From positions 1 to 6,343 of the forward strand of contig CAMOXA010000096.1 of the NCBI GenBank assembly GCA_946628745.1: a DNA stretch of 6,343 nt. Reading direction: 5' to 3'. Both the position numbers and the translations under genes were made by a program. The notes under the pieces are model-generated. The model was not told where the DNA came from, ran no database searches, and was given only the letters and a program-made list of their open reading frames with translations. Shown here piece by piece: positions 1 to 4,808 of this stretch (position 1 is the first letter of the stretch; the number at the start of each line of letters is the position of its first letter). The stretch comes from an uncultured Verrucomicrobiota bacterium. GTDB lineage: Bacteria; Verrucomicrobiota; Kiritimatiellia; RFP12; UBA1067.

Positions 1-234
1 GACCTCACGCAGGACGAGCTGGCCGATCTCGCGCAGTCCATACGCGCCGAGCGCCTGAAGAAGGCCGAAGCCCAGATAGACGACAACGCGACCTCGGAGC
101 GCGAGAAGGCGGAACCCGCGCCCGCGGAGCAGCCGGCGCCCGTGGAGCCGACGCCGGCTGAGCCGACGGCACCCGCGGAACCGGCGTCGCTCCTTTCGAC
201 GCTTGTTACGCCCGCAGAACCGGAGGCTAAGTAA
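1..234 (+). CDS. C-terminal part of an unknown protein with a Pro/Ala/Glu-rich tail (5' end outside the window)
   Basis: Frame 1 is open from the first base to a TAA at 232-234, giving 77 visible residues with no internal ATG, so the start is upstream of the window. Residues 1-35 are charged and probably helical (DELADLAQSIRAERLKKAE region). Residues 37-61 form a low-complexity tail in which AEP or VEP recurs every few residues, with another AEP near residues 72-74. Such tails are usually extended and disordered, as in the periplasmic spacer of TonB, but that comparison is by composition only. No domain is recognisable in the visible part and I assign no function. The stop lies 1 nt before the next ATG and the next gene's Shine-Dalgarno sequence sits inside this coding end, so the two are almost certainly co-transcribed and may act together. 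The real coding frame is supported by GC-rich third positions and the tight junction. Confidence 0.75.
   Translation, partial: DLTQDELADLAQSIRAERLKKAEAQIDDNATSEREKAEPAPAEQPAPVEPTPAEPTAPAEPASLLSTLVTPAEPEAK
222..226 (+). promoter_or_regulatory. Shine-Dalgarno sequence deciding the start at 236
   Basis: GGAGG lies 9 nt before the ATG at 236. It supports that ATG over the in-frame TTG at 203, which would add 11 residues ahead of a clean membrane anchor and overlap the upstream gene by 32 nt. Confidence 0.8.
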
Positions 235-235
235 C

Positions 236-1201
236 ATGGCCAGGTGGATATCGTTGGGACTTCTCGGCGCGGGGCTTCTCGCCGCCTCTGTCTTTGGGAT
301 TTTCTGGATCAACGGGAAAGAGGCGATTGCCCGCGCGGCCGCCGCGAGGGCCGAAAGCGAAGAGGCCGCGGCCACCGCCGCCGAGCGCAAGGCGCGAAGC
401 GACGCCGACGCCGCCGCGAAGAGGGAAGCCGCCAAGGCGAACGAGGCCAAAACGGCCGAGGAGCGCCGGCTCGCCCAAGAGTCCGCGACGGAGCAGGCCA
501 AGGCCGACGCGGTGAAAGCCGAGGCCGACGCGGCCCGCGCCGCCGAAGAGAAGGCGAAGGCCGTCGCCGACCGCGCGCGCGCCGAGGCCGAGAGCGAGAA
601 GGCGTCGGCCGAACGCGCTACCGCGCTCGCCGCGAAAGAAACAGCCCGTCTCGAAGCGGCCAAGGCCAAGGCTCTCGCCGAGGCCGAAGCGCTCAACGCG
701 CAGGCCGCCGCGGACGCGCTCGCGCGCGAAAAGCTCGTCGCCGACAAGGTCATCGCAGAGGCCAAGATATACGAGATGCGCCAAATCGATCTCGATACTA
801 TGGAGCGCGAGCTTCTGGACTACAAACGCGAGCTCGACGAGCGCGAGGCCGCTCTGCGCCCCGAGAAGACGATAAAGGACCTCGACACGCTCAGCACGGC
901 GGACGATGCCGCCGCGAAGACCGCCGAAGCGCCGTATCTGGCCGAGAACGACATGTCGCTCCCGCTAGAGACGCGCGCCTACGAGAAGGCTCTGCGCCTT
1001 TCGAACGAAGGCCTCGCGGCGGTGAGCGGCGAGGTCAGGAGCGAAGTCGTCGCCCGGCTCGAGAAACTGTATGTCGAGGCGATACGCGACGACCGCGTCG
1101 TCGACGCCGACCATTACCGCAAGCAGCTTAAAAGCATGTACCCGGACTGGAAGTACAGTCCGAAAGAGAAAGAGACGAAAAAGGAAGCTAACGAGAAATG
1201 A
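236..1201 (+). CDS. Membrane-anchored Ala-rich coiled-coil protein, TolA-like in architecture, function unknown
   Basis: The product is 321 residues. Residues 4-25 form one long hydrophobic segment (WISLGLLGAGLLAASVFGIF core), best read as an uncleaved N-terminal anchor because it is longer than a typical signal-peptide core. Residues about 28-208 are almost entirely A, E, K, R and D with few breaks, as expected for a long single helix or coiled coil. At 1.5 angstrom per residue this would be about 27 nm, enough to cross a periplasm. Residues about 210-304 have a more ordinary composition (several Leu, Tyr and Arg, ending near YPDWKY) and may be a small folded domain. The C-terminus is Lys/Glu-rich. 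The layout resembles TolA (anchor, long Ala-rich helix, C-terminal domain), but I see no sequence evidence of homology. The start is ATG 236 with a good SD. Its stop overlaps the ychF start as ATGA (1198-1201). Topology is inferred; a cytoplasmic coil cannot be excluded because positive charges flank both sides of the anchor. Confidence 0.85.
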   Translation: MARWISLGLLGAGLLAASVFGIFWINGKEAIARAAAARAESEEAAATAAERKARSDADAAAKREAAKANEAKTAEERRLAQESATEQAKADAVKAEADAARAAEEKAKAVADRARAEAESEKASAERATALAAKETARLEAAKAKALAEAEALNAQAAADALAREKLVADKVIAEAKIYEMRQIDLDTMERELLDYKRELDEREAALRPEKTIKDLDTLSTADDAAAKTAEAPYLAENDMSLPLETRAYEKALRLSNEGLAAVSGEVRSEVVARLEKLYVEAIRDDRVVDADHYRKQLKSMYPDWKYSPKEKETKKEANEK

Positions 1202-2319
1202 GCCTGTCAGTAGGTATCGTCGGCCTGCCCAATGTCGGCAAGTCGACGCTTTTCAACGCACTAACCAAGAAGCAGCAGGCGGCGGCCGAGAACTATCCGT
1301 TCTGCACCATCGAACCCAACACTTCAATTGTCGAAGTAAAAGACGGGCGTCTTGAAGAGCTCGCCAAAATCGACAAGCCGGCCCAGATAATCAGGGAGAC
1401 GGACGAGTTCACCGATATCGCGGGCCTTGTAAAGGGCGCTTCGAAGGGCGAGGGGCTGGGCAACAAATTCCTGGCGAACATACGCGAGTGCGACGCGATA
1501 CTGCACGTCGTCAGGTGTTTCGAGAACGACGATATCATCCACGTGCAGGAGGGCGGCAACAAGTCCGCGCCGATCGACCCGGTCGGCGACGCCGAAGTCA
1601 TCGAGACAGAGCTCGTGCTCGCCGACATGGAGCAGCTCCAGCGGCGCTACGAGAGAATCCGCAAGGAGGCCCAGGCCAAGCCGCCGCTCCGTCCCGAGGC
1701 CGATGCCTGCGCGGCGCTTTTGAAGCACCTAGAAGAGGGACATCCCGTCCGGTCGTTCCCGCGCAAGGACGGCGACCCGATACTGCCCGTGCTGAAGGAC
1801 CTCCACTTCCTGACCGACAAGCCGGTGATATTCTGCGCGAACGTCTCCGACGACGACGCGACCGGCGAAGGCAACGCGCATGTCGCGGCTCTGAGGGAAT
1901 ACGCCGCGAAGGCGGGGTGCGAGACGGTGGTCGTGTGCGCCCAGATGGAGGCCGACCTCGCGGGGCTTTCCGACGCGGAGGCGAAGGAGTTCCTCGACTC
2001 TTACGGCCTCGCCGAAAGTTCGCTCGACAGAACGATCAAGCTCGCGTACCGCACGCTCGGCCTCGCCAGCTACTTCACGTCCGGTCCGAAGGAGTCGCGC
2101 GCGTGGACGTTCCGCCGCGGATGGAAGGCGCCGAAGTGCGCGGGAGTGATCCACACCGATTTCGAGAAGGGCTTCATACGCGCCGAGGTCGTCCCGTTCG
2201 ACGAGTATGTCAAACATGGCGGGACAGCGGGCGCCAGGGCGGCTGGATCGCTCAGGCCCGAGGGCAAGGAATACGAGATGCAGGACGGCGACGTGGTCGA
2301 GTTCCTGTTCAGCAAGTAG
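1198..2319 (+). CDS. ychF: Redox/ribosome-associated P-loop NTPase YchF (Obg family, OLA1 orthologue)
   Basis: The 373-residue product matches YchF along its whole length (the E. coli protein is about 363). The Walker A/G1 motif is GLPNVGKST at residues 9-17. The YchF signature around G3, DIAGLVKGASKGEGLGN, is at 73-89; the Leu after DxxG replaces the catalytic Gln of Ras-type GTPases, as in other members. The RCFENDDIIHV segment is at 106-116. The G4 position reads NVSD (215-218) rather than NKxD, consistent with the family's known preference for ATP over GTP. The C-terminal TGS domain, about 289-372, includes the hallmark HTDFEKGFIRAEV and ends in DGDVVEFLF. YchF binds ribosomes and is a negative regulator of oxidative-stress responses in E. 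coli. About ten extra residues relative to E. coli include a small Gly/Pro-containing loop at 117-130. The start overlaps the upstream stop (ATGA); the SD is weak (AAGGA at 1181-1185, 12 nt away), which suggests translational coupling. Confidence 0.97.
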   Translation: MSLSVGIVGLPNVGKSTLFNALTKKQQAAAENYPFCTIEPNTSIVEVKDGRLEELAKIDKPAQIIRETDEFTDIAGLVKGASKGEGLGNKFLANIRECDAILHVVRCFENDDIIHVQEGGNKSAPIDPVGDAEVIETELVLADMEQLQRRYERIRKEAQAKPPLRPEADACAALLKHLEEGHPVRSFPRKDGDPILPVLKDLHFLTDKPVIFCANVSDDDATGEGNAHVAALREYAAKAGCETVVVCAQMEADLAGLSDAEAKEFLDSYGLAESSLDRTIKLAYRTLGLASYFTSGPKESRAWTFRRGWKAPKCAGVIHTDFEKGFIRAEVVPFDEYVKHGGTAGARAAGSLRPEGKEYEMQDGDVVEFLFSK

Positions 2320-2327
2320 GAGCTGGG

Positions 2328-3728
2328 ATGAAATTCGTTTCGACGAGAAAAGGATTCGAGGCGACAGGCCCCGAGTCGGTGTTTCAGGGTCTCGCGCCGG
2401 ACGGCGGACTGTACGTGCCGCTGCTCGACGGGGCGCCGTCGGCGCTCGCGGCTTCGCTCGCGAGTCTCGGCGCGGCGGAGGATTTCGTCCTCTCGCGCCT
2501 CTTCGGCGACTTCCCGAAGGAAGTCCGCGACGCCGCCGTGGAGCGGCTTCTTTCGCGCTTCCCGAAAGAGGAGCCGGTGCCGCTTGTGGATGTCGACGGG
2601 CTGAAGATGCTGGAGCTTTTCCACGGCAAGACCGGCGCGTTCAAAGATGTCGCGCTCTCGATGCTGCCGGTATTCATGCGTCACGCGGCCGGCGGACGGC
2701 GCGTCCTTGTGCTGACGGCGACGAGCGGCGACACGGGTTCCGCCGCGATGCAAGGCTTCGCCGGCGTGGACGGAACCGAAGTCCTGGTGTTCTTCCCGAA
2801 CACCGGCACTTCGCGCATACAGCGCCTGCAGATGACGACGCCCGCCGAGCCGAACGTGCACGCCGTCGCGATACGCGGCAATTTCGACGACGCGCAGGCG
2901 GCGGTGAAGCGCATATTCGCGGACAAGGCGATCAACGCCGAGGCGGCGGCCCGCGGCGTCGCGCTTTCGAGCGCGAACTCGATAAACACCGGCCGGCTCG
3001 TGCCCCAGATAGGCTACTATGTCGCCGCCGCTGCGCGGCTCGCCCGCCCGTTCGACATCGTGGTGCCCTCGGGCAACTTCGGCAACATACTCGCCGCGTA
3101 CTACGCGAAGATGCTCGGCGCGCCGATAGTCAAGTTCGTCTGCGCCTCGAACATCAACGACGTGCTCGCGCGTTTCGTCAAAACCGGCGTGTACGACCCC
3201 GGCGACAGATTCACCGTCACGAACTCTCCGTCGATGGACATCAGAAAGTCGTCGAACGTGGAGAGGCTTCTCTGGCTCGTTAACGGCGGACTCGACGGCG
3301 ACGTCGAAGGCGCCTGCCGCGAGACCGCGCGGCTCATGGACGAATTCGCCGCGACAGGGCGGTACGAACTGAACGAAAAGGCGAAGGCGAGGCTCTTCGC
3401 GGACTTCGAAGGCGGCGTCGCCACGCCAGAGGAAACCGAGGCCGAGATGCGCCGCGTCAGGTCCGCGGCGCACTACACGCTCGACCCGCACACCGCGGTC
3501 GCGACAGCCGTAGCCAAAAGCCTCGGCTACCCGAAGGACGGCCGCCCGGCCGTCGTCGCCGCCACCGCGACGCCGTACAAATTCCCGGAGACGTGCCGCC
3601 GCGCGTTCGGCGAGGACGTCCTGACGGATCCGCCGCGGGAATTCCGCGAACTGGAGACGCTCCCCGCCGTGCAGAACAGGGTGTGCGACGTGGCGGCAAT
3701 CGACGATGAAGTCAGGAGGTTGTTCTGA
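2328..3728 (+). CDS. thrC: Threonine synthase (PLP-dependent)
   Basis: Threonine synthase converts O-phospho-L-homoserine and water to L-threonine and phosphate, the last step of threonine synthesis, in the cytoplasm. The 466-residue product shows the expected order: N-terminal segment with GLAPDGGLYVP (21-31); PLP lysine motif FHGKTGAFKDVA (98-109), with Lys106 as the Schiff-base residue; TATSGDTGSAA (130-140); FFPNTGTSRIQRLQM (155-169); GNFDDAQ (184-190); SSANSINTGRLVPQIGYY (214-231); and the PLP-phosphate loop PSGNFGN (247-253). Motif wording is closest to the long-form enzymes I associate with Clostridia and Bacteroidetes. In the enzymes I recall, the lysine motif reads HGPT and the later motif NSINWGR, so Lys101 and Thr221 may be local substitutions. 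The start is ATG 2328, with AGGAG at 2318-2322 overlapping the ychF stop, 8 nt after ychF. No hom or thrB is visible nearby, so the rest of the pathway must be encoded elsewhere or beyond the window. Confidence 0.96.
   Translation: MKFVSTRKGFEATGPESVFQGLAPDGGLYVPLLDGAPSALAASLASLGAAEDFVLSRLFGDFPKEVRDAAVERLLSRFPKEEPVPLVDVDGLKMLELFHGKTGAFKDVALSMLPVFMRHAAGGRRVLVLTATSGDTGSAAMQGFAGVDGTEVLVFFPNTGTSRIQRLQMTTPAEPNVHAVAIRGNFDDAQAAVKRIFADKAINAEAAARGVALSSANSINTGRLVPQIGYYVAAAARLARPFDIVVPSGNFGNILAAYYAKMLGAPIVKFVCASNINDVLARFVKTGVYDPGDRFTVTNSPSMDIRKSSNVERLLWLVNGGLDGDVEGACRETARLMDEFAATGRYELNEKAKARLFADFEGGVATPEETEAEMRRVRSAAHYTLDPHTAVATAVAKSLGYPKDGRPAVVAATATPYKFPETCRRAFGEDVLTDPPREFRELETLPAVQNRVCDVAAIDDEVRRLF
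3714..3720 (+). promoter_or_regulatory. Strong Shine-Dalgarno sequence deciding the start at 3730
   Basis: AGGAGGT, complementary to the 16S rRNA 3' end over seven bases, lies 9 nt before ATG 3730 and inside the last codons of thrC. It rules against the in-frame ATG at 3706, which is upstream of this site. Confidence 0.85.
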
Positions 3729-3729
3729 T

Positions 3730-4680
3730 ATGAAAACAGCGAAGATAAACGGACAGGAGATATCGGCCGAGGCCGTGCAGTTCGAACTCGACAGGCTCGT
3801 CAAGTTCTACATGAGCCACGGGATGTCGCTCGAAGAAGTGAAGCGCAATCTGCCGAAGCTGCAGGACAAGGCGCTTGAACAGGCCATAGGCGCGAAGCTG
3901 CTTCTCGATCGCGCCTCGAAGCTGGATATGCCGGTCGGCGCGAAAGAGATTGACGATGAAGTCGCCAAAGTCGTCTCGCAGGTCGGCGGCGAGGAGAATT
4001 TCAAGAAGGCGCTCGCCGCGCAGAACATTTCCGAAGCCGACTTCAGGAAAGAGCTGGAGAGGGGCGCGCGCGTCAACAAGCTCGTCGAACAGGCGTGCGC
4101 CGGCGTGCCGGAGCCGTCCGAAAAAGAAGTCGCCGATTTCTACGAGGCGCACAGGCACGAGTACGTGGCGGAGCCGAAGGTGCTCTGCCAGCACATCCTC
4201 GTCAAGACTTCGGACGGCGATTTGCCGGAGGTCAAAGCCGCGGCGCTCGAGAAGATACGCGCGATACGCGAGCGGATCGTCGCGGGCGGCGATTTCGCCG
4301 AAGAGGCCAAGAGACACTCCGACTGTCCGTCGGGCCGCGAGGGCGGCTCGCTCGGCTGGTTCGGCCCCGGTATGATGGTGCCGGAATTCGACAAGGCCGC
4401 GTTCGGCATGAAGAAGGGGGAAGTCTCCGGCGTCGTCACGACGCAGTTCGGCTACCACATAATCTACAAGGCCGACGAAAAAGGCGGCGGAGCGCAGACT
4501 CTCGTAGATGTCCATGACCAGATAAAGGACCTTCTCCGCCACGAGGCCCGCGGCAGGGCCGTCGAAGCTTTCGTCAAGGAGCTTCGCGACGGCGCGACGG
4601 TGGAATACGTCGAGGCGAAGGGCGGCTGCGGCTGCGGACACGATCACGGCGACGGTCATCATTGCAACTGCCGCCACTGA
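3730..4680 (+). CDS. Parvulin-type peptidyl-prolyl cis-trans isomerase with a Cys/His-rich C-terminal tail
   Basis: The 316-residue product has a helical, charged N-terminal region (about 1-125) of the type found in SurA/PrsA-like chaperones, then a parvulin rotamase domain (about 148-247). Within it, QHILVK carries His155, SDCPSG carries Cys199, GMMVPEF carries Met216 and Phe220, and FGYHII carries His243. These match the Pin1 active-site positions His59, Cys113, Met130, Phe134 and His157. The basic phosphate-binding loop of Pin1 is replaced by an acidic stretch (SDGDLPE), so phospho-specificity is not expected. There is no signal peptide or membrane segment from ATG 3730, so I infer a cytosolic foldase. 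The last 19 residues (298-316) hold four Cys (300, 302, 312, 314) and five His (304, 306, 310, 311, 316), a likely metal-binding tail reminiscent of that on the unrelated FKBP-type isomerase SlyD. It starts 1 nt after thrC (TGATATG) and seems to be the last gene of the operon. Confidence 0.93.
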   Translation: MKTAKINGQEISAEAVQFELDRLVKFYMSHGMSLEEVKRNLPKLQDKALEQAIGAKLLLDRASKLDMPVGAKEIDDEVAKVVSQVGGEENFKKALAAQNISEADFRKELERGARVNKLVEQACAGVPEPSEKEVADFYEAHRHEYVAEPKVLCQHILVKTSDGDLPEVKAAALEKIRAIRERIVAGGDFAEEAKRHSDCPSGREGGSLGWFGPGMMVPEFDKAAFGMKKGEVSGVVTTQFGYHIIYKADEKGGGAQTLVDVHDQIKDLLRHEARGRAVEAFVKELRDGATVEYVEAKGGCGCGHDHGDGHHCNCRH

Positions 4681-4700
4681 CGGCGGAGCTTTCGCCGCCG
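4681..4700 (+). terminator. GC-rich hairpin directly after the isomerase stop codon (possible operon end)
   Basis: CGGCGG (4681-4686) pairs with CCGCCG (4695-4700) around an 8-nt loop, starting at the base after the TGA. It is followed by AAACCC and not by a T run, so it is not a classical intrinsic terminator. It could protect the mRNA 3' end or help a factor-dependent stop. Confidence 0.35.
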
Positions 4701-4704
4701 AAAC

Positions 4705-4736
4705 CCGCCCGCATTCCGTCCGCCGGCTGCGGGCGG
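4705..4736 (+). terminator. Second intergenic stem-loop, possible U-tract-less terminator
   Basis: CCGCCCGC (4705-4712) pairs perfectly with GCGGGCGG (4729-4736). The 16-nt loop can form a small inner stem (CCG 4716-4718 with CGG 4724-4726). No T run follows. It lies between the operon end and the promoter at 4743, where a transcription stop would be expected. Its role is inferred from position and pairing only. Confidence 0.4.
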
Positions 4737-4742
4737 CGCTCG

Positions 4743-4771
4743 TTGCGCCTGGACGCCTTTTATGCTATAAT
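4743..4771 (+). promoter_or_regulatory. Sigma-70 type promoter with extended -10, driving the transporter
   Basis: The -35 box is TTGCGC (4743-4748; the TTG half matches consensus). A 17-nt spacer follows, then a perfect TATAAT (4766-4771), preceded by TGC (4763-4765), so it is an extended -10. Transcription would start near 4778, giving an untranslated leader of about 30 nt. The stretch 4757-4795 is strikingly AT-rich compared with the surroundings, which also favours a promoter. I see no clear operator repeat around it. Confidence 0.85.
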
Positions 4772-4796
4772 ACGGAAAAATCCAAAAACCACTGAA

Positions 4797-4801
4797 AGGG
4801 G
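4797..4801 (+). promoter_or_regulatory. Shine-Dalgarno sequence deciding the start at 4809
   Basis: AGGGG ends 7 nt before ATG 4809. The in-frame ATG at 4803 is only one base away from it, too close for initiation, so 4809 is the better start. Confidence 0.75.
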
Positions 4802-4808
4802 AATGAAT

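Noticed and set aside
203..235. Upstream TTG start adding 11 residues to the coiled-coil protein
   Set aside because: It overlaps the upstream gene, puts charged residues ahead of the membrane anchor and ignores the well-spaced GGAGG before ATG 236.
320..720. Possible tandem DNA repeats in the Ala-rich coiled-coil region
   Set aside because: Short GCCGAGGCCGA-like strings recur because of Ala-Glu codons, but I find no fixed period or long exact unit.
244..1131. Arg/Gly-rich open frame of 295 codons overlapping the coiled-coil gene on the + strand
   Set aside because: Composition is what the Ala/Glu/Lys codons give when read one base off. The true frame has an SD, a membrane anchor and exact operon junctions.
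3706..3729. Upstream ATG start of the isomerase giving an MKSGGCSD leader that could be mistaken for a short lipoprotein-like signal
   Set aside because: There is no hydrophobic stretch after it, it overlaps thrC, and the AGGAGGT at 3714-3720 clearly serves ATG 3730.
2070..3803. Long antisense open frame of 577 codons opposite the end of ychF, all of thrC and the start of the isomerase gene
   Set aside because: It lies opposite genes with clear family motifs, is Arg/Val/Asp/His-rich as expected of a shadow of GC-rich coding DNA, and has no recognisable motif.
4681..4740. Classical intrinsic terminator or riboswitch after the isomerase gene
   Set aside because: Stems are present but no T tract follows, and the region is too short and simple for any riboswitch I know.
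4803..4808. ATG at 4803 as the transporter start
   Set aside because: It is only one base after the Shine-Dalgarno sequence; ATG 4809 in the same frame has normal spacing.
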